The notes below the pieces were generated by a model. That model was given only the letters and a program-made list of their open reading frames with translations, had not been told where the DNA came from and made no database searches. This document shows positions 8,707 to 17,491 of a stretch of DNA of 64,000 bases, in pieces (position 1 is the stretch's first letter; each line of letters begins with the position of its first letter). The stretch covers positions 1 to 64,000 of the forward strand of contig CAZVZK010000016.1 of NCBI GenBank assembly GCA_964630925.1. Reading direction: 5' to 3'. The translations under genes and the position numbers were made by a program. Origin of the DNA: RGDT01 sp964630925 (GTDB lineage Bacteria > Planctomycetota > Planctomycetia > Gemmatales > Gemmataceae).

Positions 8707-9630
8707 ATGCCCGATCCAGCGCCGCTCCTGTACCGCGCCCGCTGCGCCTGCGGGGCCACCGCCGAGGGGCCGAGGCCACGCAAGTCCGGCCCGGTGCCCT
8801 GCCCCGGCTGCGGGCGCAAGCTGTTCGCCTTCGCCGCCCCGACGGAGAGGCCGCGCGCCGGCCGATCACTTTGGCGGGCGTGGCGTGGCCCGCTCCTCGC
8901 GGCGGCGATCAGCCTGGGCCTGATCGTCTCGGCCATCGCCTACATCCTGCCGCGCCTGGCACGCAATCCCGCCCCGCCGACGACGCCTCTGGAGGCCATC
9001 GAGGCGAAACTCGCCAGGGGCGAGCAGCTCCTCGGCCAGGGCAAATTCCACCTGTCGAGGTCCGAGCTGGACGAGGCCATCCGGCTGCGGGCCGCCGCCG
9101 CCGGCCTGCTCGGGGCGGCCCGCGGGAATCACCTCAACCAGCTCCACCGCCAGGCCGACCTCCTCGCCCGGCTGTCGCCGCTGCCGCTGGAGGAGATCGT
9201 GAGGCAGGCGCGGTTCGAGCGTGACCCGGACGAGTGGGCGGCCCGGTGGCAGGCGTTCAAGGGGAGGTCGATCCTGTTCGACGACGCCGTGCGTCTGGAC
9301 CGCGAGGGGCGGCCCGTGCTGGCGGGGTTGCCGATCATCGCCGACGGGGAGGAGGCGCGGCTGGCGCTGGAGGGGATCGAGGTGCTGCGCGAGATGCCGC
9401 TCGAGAGCGGGCCGCGCGTGGTGTTCGGGGCGCGGCTGGAGTCGTGCAAGCGCGAGGAGGGCGGGGGCTGGGTGATCCGGTTCGAGGCCGGCTCCGGGGT
9501 GTTGATGACCGAGGCGGCGGCGCTGGAGGCGGCGTGCGCCGTGCCGCTGGACGACGGCGTCAAGGAGGTGCTCGAGCGTCAGCGGAAGTGGCTGGAGGAG
9601 CGGGGCCGCGTCGCGCCGGCGCGGCCGTAG
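8707..9630 (+). CDS. Zinc-ribbon, single-pass membrane protein of unknown function
   Basis: 307 residues. The N-terminus carries four cysteines in a zinc-ribbon arrangement (R-C-A-C-G then P-C-P-G-C-G-R-K-L). One membrane helix follows at about residues 58-80 (L-L-A-A-A-I-S-L-G-L-I-V-S-A-I). A helical segment after that resembles a tetratricopeptide unit (L-A-R-G-E-Q-L-L-G-Q-G-K-F), and the C-terminal ~150 residues have no recognised fold. It starts 23 bases after the HerA-like gene and may be co-transcribed. It converges on the cytochrome gene with 6 bases between stop codons. Confidence 0.7.
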   Translation: MPDPAPLLYRARCACGATAEGPRPRKSGPVPCPGCGRKLFAFAAPTERPRAGRSLWRAWRGPLLAAAISLGLIVSAIAYILPRLARNPAPPTTPLEAIEAKLARGEQLLGQGKFHLSRSELDEAIRLRAAAAGLLGAARGNHLNQLHRQADLLARLSPLPLEEIVRQARFERDPDEWAARWQAFKGRSILFDDAVRLDREGRPVLAGLPIIADGEEARLALEGIEVLREMPLESGPRVVFGARLESCKREEGGGWVIRFEAGSGVLMTEAAALEAACAVPLDDGVKEVLERQRKWLEERGRVAPARP

Positions 9631-9636
9631 GGCGGA

Positions 9637-11493
9637 TCATGGCACGGCCCGTTGCTCATGCCAATGCGCACGCTCCTTGTCCCCGCGCCCGCGATGGCGC
9701 TCCGCGAGCCGTTGATGCACGCGCCACTGACGCGGGTTGATGCGTACCACCTGCGACAGCGCCTCCTCCTCCGCCGCGAGGTCGCCCAGCGAGTGCTCGA
9801 TGCGGGCGAGGAGCATCCAGTCCAGCGAGTGCCGGCGGAGGCGTGTCAGCTCGCGCACGGCCTCGCGTGCCTGCTCGTGGCGGCCCTGGCGGACGAGGTC
9901 GTCGGCGAGGAGGTACAGGGCGTTGCAGCGGTCCTGACCGGCGAGGCCCGTGCGCGCCATGGCGCCCTGGGCGAGGGCGCCTACGCCGTCGCGCTCCAGC
10001 TCGAACGAGAGGCGGGCCAGCGACGCCTCGAGGACGCCATCAGGCAAGCCATCGCGTTTCGCCGCCCCCAGAAGCTCCATGGCGCGGCGCTGATGGTGGG
10101 CGCGTTCCGCCGGGGCCTGGGAGCGGTTGGCTGTCTCCAGATGCGCCAGCCCGAGCGAACGCCGGCGGTCGATCTCGCTCAGACGCGAGAGAGGAAGGAA
10201 CGGTCGCAGCTCCTGCCGTTCGGGGGCCGGGGCCTTCGGGGCGCCCCTGTCGTGCCGGCCGATGCGGTGATGCGTGAAGGCCAGGTGCGGGATCTCCGTC
10301 GGCGCGGCGGGCATGTGGCAGTGGATGCAGCTATCCTCGGGGCTCGCCTTTCGGCGGACGGCGGGGTCGGCCTTGCACGGCTGCTTCTCGTGGCAGCTCA
10401 CGCAGATGGCCCGGTAGTAGCCGACGCGCCGCTCCTCTGCCGGCTCGTCGTGCGGGCTGTGGCACGTCAGGCAGGTGAGCGTCTTCGAGCCCTGGTAGCA
10501 CTTACTCAGGTGCATCTGCTCGACGTGGCCGACCACGGTCATCGAGGCGTCCGGCACGTCGAGGGCGTAATCCTGGAAGAAGTCCTCGCGCGGCAGGCCG
10601 GGGCGGAAGTCGGTCAGCGCCCTGCCGCGGCCGACGATGGTGGCGTTGCTCCGCAGGTGGCACTGCTGGCAGACCGCCTCGCCCAGCTCTCGCGGCAGGC
10701 GGGCCGGGTTGACGATGGTGATGTCTGGCTTCACCCTGGCCGGAAGGGACCGCTCGCCCCCGCGATGCTGTTCGACATGAAGCTGGCCCGGCCCGTGGCA
10801 GCGCTCGCAGCCGATGGCCGGCTCGACGAGGCGCATGCGGTGCAGGCTGCCGTCGAGGGCGTCGGCCCGGCCGGCGTGGCAGGTCAGGCAGCCCTCGCCG
10901 ACGGCCCGCTCGAAGCCGGCCTGGTGCGGGGTGTCGTAGCCGGGAGACATGCCCCAGGCCTTCTTCGAGCGATACCAGGTGACCGGCGATTCCACCAGGA
11001 AGCCATCGGCCTCGACGGCATAGGTCAGCGAGTGCCGCCCAGAGCCGACGACGTGCGTGAGCGGGTACTCGGCGAGGAGCACCTCCGGTCCGCCGGTGAG
11101 CAGCAGCTCGCGATGCCACACCCGTCCGTCCTTACGACGCACCTGATAGCGGCGCTTCGAGGGCGCGTGGTCGAACGAGGCGTCGGGCGGCTCACGGCCC
11201 GGATCGACGGGCGCCATCGAACGCCCCATGCCGGTGTGCCGGAACGAGGCGTGCCTGTCCTCGTGGCACTTGCGACACGCCTCGCTGCCGACATATCCCA
11301 CGCCCGGCCGTGTGTTGAGATACGGGCTGGGCGAGGTGGGCGTGAGCGGGAAGGGGTCGTCCGGCTCCCGCGGCTTCGGGGGCGCGGGACGTGTCCGGGT
11401 GCCGAGCCAGACGCCGACGAGCAGTGCGGCGAGAAGCGGGATGAGGAGCCAGAGCCAGCGCCGGCGTGCCGGTGGTGGGGGAGCGTCGGGCAT
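9637..11493 (-). CDS. Seven-haem c-type cytochrome with C-terminal TPR-like region
   Basis: 618 residues. A membrane anchor (W-L-W-L-L-I-P-L-L-A-A-L-L-V-G-V-W-L-G) near the N-terminus is followed by seven CxxCH haem motifs, roughly at residues 73, 199, 231, 276, 341, 366 and 391 (CRKCH, CLTCH, CERCH, CQQCH, CLTCH, CVSCH, CIHCH). The C-terminal ~150 residues are alanine/arginine-rich helices with a TPR-like look. It is predicted to face the periplasm and carry electrons; the partner is not evident. It is divergent from the FG-GAP gene, with a good sigma-70-like promoter in the gap. Confidence 0.9.
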   Translation of the reverse strand: MPDAPPPPARRRWLWLLIPLLAALLVGVWLGTRTRPAPPKPREPDDPFPLTPTSPSPYLNTRPGVGYVGSEACRKCHEDRHASFRHTGMGRSMAPVDPGREPPDASFDHAPSKRRYQVRRKDGRVWHRELLLTGGPEVLLAEYPLTHVVGSGRHSLTYAVEADGFLVESPVTWYRSKKAWGMSPGYDTPHQAGFERAVGEGCLTCHAGRADALDGSLHRMRLVEPAIGCERCHGPGQLHVEQHRGGERSLPARVKPDITIVNPARLPRELGEAVCQQCHLRSNATIVGRGRALTDFRPGLPREDFFQDYALDVPDASMTVVGHVEQMHLSKCYQGSKTLTCLTCHSPHDEPAEERRVGYYRAICVSCHEKQPCKADPAVRRKASPEDSCIHCHMPAAPTEIPHLAFTHHRIGRHDRGAPKAPAPERQELRPFLPLSRLSEIDRRRSLGLAHLETANRSQAPAERAHHQRRAMELLGAAKRDGLPDGVLEASLARLSFELERDGVGALAQGAMARTGLAGQDRCNALYLLADDLVRQGRHEQAREAVRELTRLRRHSLDWMLLARIEHSLGDLAAEEEALSQVVRINPRQWRVHQRLAERHRGRGDKERAHWHEQRAVP

Positions 11494-11526
11494 GGTCTGG
11501 CCCTGCCGGGGGACGGGATGTCCGGC

Positions 11527-11554
11527 ATTGTCCTCCCGCCTCGGTGGTTGTCAA
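11527..11554 (-). promoter_or_regulatory. Candidate sigma-70 promoter for the multihaem cytochrome
   Basis: On the minus strand TTGACA (11554-11549) is followed after 16 bases by GACAAT (11532-11527), about 33 bases before the start codon at 11493. It is the only good match in the 112-base divergent gap. Confidence 0.5.
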
Positions 11555-11605
11555 GGGAGGGCGGCGTACAACAGCGAAGGCGTCCCCCGTCCCCAGAGGT
11601 GCCCC

Positions 11606-12895
11606 ATGCTCACACGCCGCTCTTTCTTCGCCGGCGGCCTGGCCGCCCTGGCCGCCGCCCCGCCGGTCCGGATGAAGCCGATGTGGACGCTCGACCTCAT
11701 GAGCGCCTCCTACGGAGGCGGGGCCGTCGGCGACCTGGAGGGTGACGGCAACCTCTCCATCGTCTTCGGCACGTATTTCAACGACCAGAAGCTCTACTGC
11801 GTCGACGCCCGCACCGGCAAGCCGCGCTGGACGTTCAAGAGCGAGGGCGGCCCGTGGGACGCCTCCGTGCTCCTCACCGACCTCGACGGCGACGGCAAGC
11901 TGGAGGTCCTGTCCGCCGACTCCGCCACGGGGACGCTGTTCTGCCTCGACCCCAAGGGCAAGGTGGTGTGGAAGCACAAGCTCCCCTCCGGCACGGATTC
12001 GCCGCCGAGCGTGGCGGACATCGACGGCGACGGCAAGCCGGAGATCGTCGTCGGCACGATGATGGCCGGCGATAAACACGGGCGCCTGGTGTGCATCGAT
12101 CACGCCGGACGCAAGGCGAAATGGACGGCCCGCGTGCCGGGGCACGTCCAGTCTGAGCCGGCGCTCATCGACCTCGATGGAGACGGCACGTTGGATGTCG
12201 TCGTGACGACGTGGTTCGGCGACAAGGGCATCCACGCCTTCCACGGCCCGACGGGCAAGCCGCTGTGGAAGGCGGCCATGAAGGGCGACATGTACCACGG
12301 CGTCAGCGCCTTCGATCACAAGGGCGTCCTGCTGCTGGCGGCGTCGATCAAGGGCGACGTGGCGTTGTTCGACGGTAAGGGGGAGCGGCTGTGGTCGCGC
12401 GAGCCGGGCGGCTACCTGTTCGGGCCGACGGCCGTGGCCGACCTCGACGGCGACGGCCTGCCCGAGCTGATCGTGGTGGGGAGGCGCGTGACGGTGTACG
12501 ACCTGCTCGGGCGGGTGCGCTGGCGGACGCGGGAGTACGGCAGCATCGGCCGCGGCTGCGCCGTGGCGGATGTGGACGGCGACGGCAGGCCGGAGCTGCT
12601 GTTCGGCGCGAGCGACCGGCGTTTCCGCGTCCTCGACGGGGCGACGGGGGCGGAGAAGCTGTCCTTCGACGCGACGGTGAAGGGCCACGTCTACGAGTGG
12701 CTCGACGGGGCGCCCGTCGTGGGCGACTTCGACGGCGACGGGCTTCTGGAGGTGTTCTTCGTCGCCGGCAAGGGCACGTCGGACAAGACCAAGGCGGCCA
12801 ACTACGGACGGGCCTACGCCCTCAAACTTGGGCGCGGCAAGGGCGGGTGGCCGATGTTCCGGGGGAACGCTCGGCGCACGGGGACGGCGGGGTGA
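11606..12895 (+). CDS. Tat-exported FG-GAP/VCBS repeat protein
   Basis: 429 residues from the ATG at 11606. The N-terminus M-L-T-R-R-S-F-F-A-G-G is a twin-arginine signal. Seven calcium-binding-type D-x-D/E-G-D-G motifs are spread along the protein, e.g. D-L-D-G-D-G-K-L-E-V-L, D-I-D-G-D-G-K-P-E-I-V and D-V-D-G-D-G-R-P-E-L-L, which indicates a seven-bladed beta propeller like integrin FG-GAP domains. It is likely periplasmic or extracellular. The efflux adaptor gene follows after 41 bases, so it may be part of the same transcript, although no functional link is known. Confidence 0.88.
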   Translation: MLTRRSFFAGGLAALAAAPPVRMKPMWTLDLMSASYGGGAVGDLEGDGNLSIVFGTYFNDQKLYCVDARTGKPRWTFKSEGGPWDASVLLTDLDGDGKLEVLSADSATGTLFCLDPKGKVVWKHKLPSGTDSPPSVADIDGDGKPEIVVGTMMAGDKHGRLVCIDHAGRKAKWTARVPGHVQSEPALIDLDGDGTLDVVVTTWFGDKGIHAFHGPTGKPLWKAAMKGDMYHGVSAFDHKGVLLLAASIKGDVALFDGKGERLWSREPGGYLFGPTAVADLDGDGLPELIVVGRRVTVYDLLGRVRWRTREYGSIGRGCAVADVDGDGRPELLFGASDRRFRVLDGATGAEKLSFDATVKGHVYEWLDGAPVVGDFDGDGLLEVFFVAGKGTSDKTKAANYGRAYALKLGRGKGGWPMFRGNARRTGTAG

Positions 12896-12936
12896 TAGAA
12901 TCAGGGGCAGGGACACCTCGGACCGGGACACGTCGC

Positions 12937-14331
12937 ATGCGCACCTACATCCGCTGGGCCGTCATCATCGCGGTGGTCGTCGGGGGCGGTTGGGCCGCGT
13001 CGCACTACCTGGGAGAGTGGTGGCGCAAGGCGAGCGCGCCGCGTTACCTCGTCGCGACGGTGTCGCGCGGCAGGGTCGAGCATTCCGTCAACTCCACCGG
13101 GACCGTCAAGGCCGTGCAGACCGTCAACGTCGGCTCGTTCGTCTCAGGCCCCCTCCTGTACGTGGGGGTGGATTACAACGCGGAGGTGCGCGGGGCGGCG
13201 AAGGGGTGGGAGGTGATGCTGTCGTGGCTCTCGCCGGGGGCGGAGAAGGGGACGCTCCTGGCGCAGATCGACCCGAGCCTCCTGCAGGCGCTGCTGGACC
13301 GCGACGAGGCGGCCCTGGCGCAGCAGGAGGCGGCCCTGGAGCGAGAGAGGGCCAACCTGGCGACGCAGGAGGCCGACCTGAAGCGTGTCGAGGCGCTGCG
13401 TGAGCAGGCGTGGAACAACCTGGGCCGCGCCGAGAGGCTGCGGGCTGCCACCAAGACCGGCGATTACATCTCCGACACGGAGATGGATCAGTTCAAGTTC
13501 AATCATGCGAGCCTGTTGGCCCAGGAGAAGGTCGCCGCCGCCAACATCCGTCAAGCCGAGGCCGCCATCCGCGCCGCCGCGCAGGGGGTGAAGCAGGCGC
13601 GGGCGGTGCTGAAGAACTCGACGGCGAACCGCAAGTACTGCGACGTGTACGCCCCGGAGGACGGGGTCGTGATCGAGCGCAAGGTGGACAAGGGGCAGAC
13701 GGTGGCGGCGTCGTTCCAGACGCCGGAGCTGTTCGTGATCGCCAAGGACCTGTACAAGACGGTCCACGTCCACGCCAGCGTGGATGAGGCCGACATCGGG
13801 CAGGTGCGGCGGATCGAGGCGCGGAGGACGCCGATCCGGTTCACGGTCGATGCGTACCAGAACAAGGTCTACGAGGGCAGGATCCATCAGGTGCGCAAGA
13901 ACGCGACGACGACGCAGAACGTGGTCACCTACCCGGTGGTGCTGGAGGCGGACAACGTCCACAGGGAGCTGTTCCCCGGCATGACGGCGACGATCTCGTT
14001 CGAGGTCGAGGTGCGCGAGGGCGTGACGCGCATCCCGGCGTCGGCGCTGCGGTTCGTGCCGCCGGCCAACCGGGTGCATCCGCCGGACCTGAAATACCTC
14101 GACGCGGTGACGGCGCAGGCGGAGACGGGCGTGAAGATGAGCGCGACGCAGAAGACCGCCGCCGCCAAGGGGCGCTCGAGGCGCGTGGTGTGGGTGAGCC
14201 GCGACGGCGTGCTGCACGCGGTGCCGGTGACCCTCGGGCTGATCGACAACCAATTCGCGGAGCTGGTGGAGGGCGACCTGAAGGACGGGGCCGAGCTGGT
14301 GACGGGCATCGACAACACGCCGCGGAGGTGA
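12937..14331 (+). CDS. MacA-like periplasmic efflux adaptor (HlyD family)
   Basis: 464 residues from the ATG at 12937. An N-terminal membrane helix (A-V-I-I-A-V-V-V-G-G-G-W-A-A) is followed by a biotinyl-lipoyl-like half (V-N-S-T-G-T-V-K-A-V-Q-T-V-N-V-G-S-F-V-S-G). A long coiled coil rich in E, A, Q and R spans about residues 110-220, and then comes the second lipoyl half (V-Y-A-P-E-D-G-V-V-I-E-R). This is the adaptor of a tripartite MacAB-type exporter. The permease gene starts three bases after its stop. Confidence 0.92.
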   Translation: MRTYIRWAVIIAVVVGGGWAASHYLGEWWRKASAPRYLVATVSRGRVEHSVNSTGTVKAVQTVNVGSFVSGPLLYVGVDYNAEVRGAAKGWEVMLSWLSPGAEKGTLLAQIDPSLLQALLDRDEAALAQQEAALERERANLATQEADLKRVEALREQAWNNLGRAERLRAATKTGDYISDTEMDQFKFNHASLLAQEKVAAANIRQAEAAIRAAAQGVKQARAVLKNSTANRKYCDVYAPEDGVVIERKVDKGQTVAASFQTPELFVIAKDLYKTVHVHASVDEADIGQVRRIEARRTPIRFTVDAYQNKVYEGRIHQVRKNATTTQNVVTYPVVLEADNVHRELFPGMTATISFEVEVREGVTRIPASALRFVPPANRVHPPDLKYLDAVTAQAETGVKMSATQKTAAAKGRSRRVVWVSRDGVLHAVPVTLGLIDNQFAELVEGDLKDGAELVTGIDNTPRR

Positions 14332-14334
14332 TCG

Positions 14335-15576
<1,242 letters not shown>

Positions 15577-15589
15577 GTCGGGGCGATCC

Positions 15590-15618
15590 TTGACAGGGGC
15601 TGGCCGTTCGTGTGTAAT
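15590..15618 (+). promoter_or_regulatory. Strong sigma-70-like promoter of the HicA-like cassette
   Basis: TTGACA (15590-15595), a 17-base spacer, then TGTAAT (15613-15618). It lies 48 bases before the first cassette gene and after the permease stop, so the cassette appears to be an independent transcription unit. Confidence 0.65.
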
Positions 15619-15665
15619 CCCGAGCGCGGTACAGGGTGCGGCCCCGGCGACATCGAGGGACGCAC

Positions 15666-15902
15666 ATGGCGAAGCATCCCGACAAGGAGATCGAGGCGGC
15701 CCTGCAACATGCACGCGGCAAGGGATGGTCGGCCATCAAGTCGGCCAAGGGGCACTGCTGGGGGATGATCCGCTGCGCCCACGGCCGGGGCGGATGTCAG
15801 AAGTCGGTGTGGTCAACGCCGAGGAGCCCGCAGAACCATGCCGACGCGATCCGACGATTCGTGGATCGTTGCCCGCACGGGACGGCCGAGGAGGGGCCAT
15901 GA
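15666..15902 (+). CDS. Small HicA-like protein of a two-gene cassette
   Basis: 78 residues. The pattern K-E-I-E-A-A-L-Q-H-A-R-G-K-G-W followed by K-G-H-C-W-G, paired cysteines (R-C-A-H-G-R-G-G-C), W-S-T-P-R-S-P-Q-N-H and R-R-F-V-D-R-C matches a widespread small-protein family that I recall as the first gene of a conserved bacterial pair. The G-W ... G-H layout resembles the double-stranded-RNA-binding-like fold of HicA mRNA interferases, where the conserved histidine is catalytic. A toxin role is therefore plausible but unproven. The next gene's ATG overlaps its TGA (ATGA), implying translational coupling. Confidence 0.7.
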   Translation: MAKHPDKEIEAALQHARGKGWSAIKSAKGHCWGMIRCAHGRGGCQKSVWSTPRSPQNHADAIRRFVDRCPHGTAEEGP

Positions 15903-16189
15903 GCCATCACACTTTCACCTTGATCCTCTCCGGCGTGGCGGAGATCACGCCCGAGCTGGCCGACGCCCTTTACGAGGCGTTGGGCGGCGACATCGAGCTG
16001 AATATGCGGGACGGGGTCGCCTTCGTTGAGGTCGAGCGGGCGGCAGCCACGCTGCGGGACGCGATCACGGCCGCGGTTGCCGAGATTGAGGGGGCGAAGG
16101 CCGGGGTGCGCGTCGTGCGTGTGGAATCGGAGGCGGCGAACGTCATCGCCAAGATCAACGCCGATCTGCTGGGGGTGGCGACGGGCTGA
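15899..16189 (+). CDS. Small partner protein of the HicA-like gene
   Basis: 96 residues starting M-S-H-H-T-F-T-L-I-L-S-G-V, with A-D-A-L-Y-E-A and E-V-E-R-A-A-A-T-L-R-D-A-I. I recognise it as the companion that usually follows the preceding family; it looks like a small alpha/beta protein. If the pair is a toxin-antitoxin module this would be the antitoxin, but no DNA-binding helix-turn-helix or ribbon-helix-helix signature is evident. It overlaps the previous gene by four bases. Confidence 0.7.
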   Translation: MSHHTFTLILSGVAEITPELADALYEALGGDIELNMRDGVAFVEVERAAATLRDAITAAVAEIEGAKAGVRVVRVESEAANVIAKINADLLGVATG

Positions 16190-16205
16190 GGCGGAGGTGG
16201 GACGG

Positions 16206-16659
16206 ATGGATCGGTGGCGGCAACTGACTGTCCCTGGCATCTGCGAGCGGATGATCGGCTTTTCGGTCCCGCAAGACGGGACGGTCCTGGTCGTCTCCTA
16301 CGAGGGGATGCACCTCGTCCGCCTTGGCCCCGGTAACCGTCGAGACCGACCCCGAATTCAGTGAGTACGACCTGTACACTCCCAGCTCCGGGTCGTGTCG
16401 TTATGGCGGGACGACGTGGGACATCATCGGCCTGGACCCTGGCCGTCCGATCCGCACTGGCCGCGACGGCGAGCTCCTCATCCTCAAGAACAGCGAGGAG
16501 ACGGCGTCGGTGGTCAAGGGCGGGGCATTGGTCTGGTCTTACCGATACGAGAACTTCTCCGGCGATTGGGCGGCGGCGACGTTCTCGCCTGACGGGCGCT
16601 TCATCGTCCTCGGCTGTCCGTATGGCTTCAACTTCCTCGTCTTCGAGCGGTGCCCATGA
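16206..16659 (+). pseudogene. Frameshifted gene (or sequencing error) in the cassette
   Basis: Two reading frames join into one sensible protein. The first runs from the ATG at 16206 (M-D-R-W-R-Q-L-T-V-P-G-I-C-E-R-M) to Y-E-G-M-H-L-V-R-L-G, then goes out of frame at the CCCC run 16328-16331. The second continues V-T-V-E-T-D-P-E-F-S-E-Y-D-L-Y to the stop at 16659. Removing one C gives a continuous ~150-residue product containing F-S-P-D-G-R-F-I-V-L-G-C-P-Y, reminiscent of a single propeller blade. The stop overlaps the nitrilase start by ATGA, so the locus still looks operon-shaped. Function unknown. Confidence 0.65.
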
Positions 16660-17477
16660 TCATCGCCCTCGCCACGCCGCGTGTCGCGTCCTCCGTCGAT
16701 GACGGCCTGGAGAGGGTCGAACGCCACATCGCCGAGTCCGCCTCTCGCGCCGCAGAGATCGTGTGCTTCCCGGAGGCATACCTCCCCTGCCTGCGCGGGC
16801 TGGATTTCGAGGTGCCGCCGTTCGACCGGGCCCAACAGGATCGCGTCATTCTGGCCGCGCAACGTATGACGCGGGCCCATCGGGTGGCCGTCATCCTCGG
16901 GATGGAGTGGCACACGGATGCCGGACGGCACATAGCGGCCGCCGTCATCGACGCCGGCGGCTCCCTCCTCGGCGTGCAGCTCAAGTGTCAGCTCGACCCC
17001 TCCGAGGAGCCGCTGTACATCCCCGGACGCACGCGCCAGGTCTTCGAGGTCAACGGCGTGAAGGTCGGCATCGCCATCTGTCACGAGGGCTTCCGTTACC
17101 CGGAGACGGTGCGGTGGGCGGCGGGTCGCGGCGCGAAGATCGTCTTCCACCCGCACTGCACGGGCAGCGACCACGCCGGGGCAACGCCGACGCAATGGGG
17201 GTCGCCCGCCGGCCCATACTACGAGAAGGCGATGATGTGCCGCGCCCTGGAGAACACCGTGTACTTCGCCGGCGTCAATTACGCCTTCCGGTATCAGGGG
17301 TCGGCGACCAGCATCATCTCGCCGTCGGGCGAGTGCCTGGCCCACCTGCCCTACGGGGAGGAAGGCCTGCTGGTGCGGGACCTGGACATCGCGGCGGCCA
17401 CCGGCCTCCTCGCCTCCCGCTACGCGCCGGAGCGGTACGCGGAGACGGAGATCTGGCCGGACGACGGCCCCCGGTGA
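16656..17477 (+). CDS. Carbon-nitrogen hydrolase (nitrilase superfamily)
   Basis: 273 residues from the ATG at 16656, which overlaps the preceding stop. The catalytic triad is visible: Glu in C-F-P-E-A-Y-L-P, Lys in Q-L-K-C-Q-L-D, and Cys in G-I-A-I-C-H-E-G-F-R-Y-P-E. The later M-C-R-A-L-E-N-T-V-Y-F-A-G-V-N-Y segment is also typical. The superfamily hydrolyses amides or nitriles (for example omega-amidases and N-carbamoyl amidohydrolases); the substrate cannot be told from sequence. It is the fourth gene of the cassette and converges on the S41 peptidase with 14 bases between stops. Confidence 0.9.
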   Translation: MIIALATPRVASSVDDGLERVERHIAESASRAAEIVCFPEAYLPCLRGLDFEVPPFDRAQQDRVILAAQRMTRAHRVAVILGMEWHTDAGRHIAAAVIDAGGSLLGVQLKCQLDPSEEPLYIPGRTRQVFEVNGVKVGIAICHEGFRYPETVRWAAGRGAKIVFHPHCTGSDHAGATPTQWGSPAGPYYEKAMMCRALENTVYFAGVNYAFRYQGSATSIISPSGECLAHLPYGEEGLLVRDLDIAAATGLLASRYAPERYAETEIWPDDGPR

Positions 17478-17491
17478 GCGGCCTCAGGCCT

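Noticed and set aside
15666..17477. The four-gene cassette as an anti-phage defence system
   Set aside because: No nuclease, protease or sensor domain typical of known systems is present, and there is no neighbouring defence gene. A toxin-antitoxin-like pair is the furthest the sequence supports.
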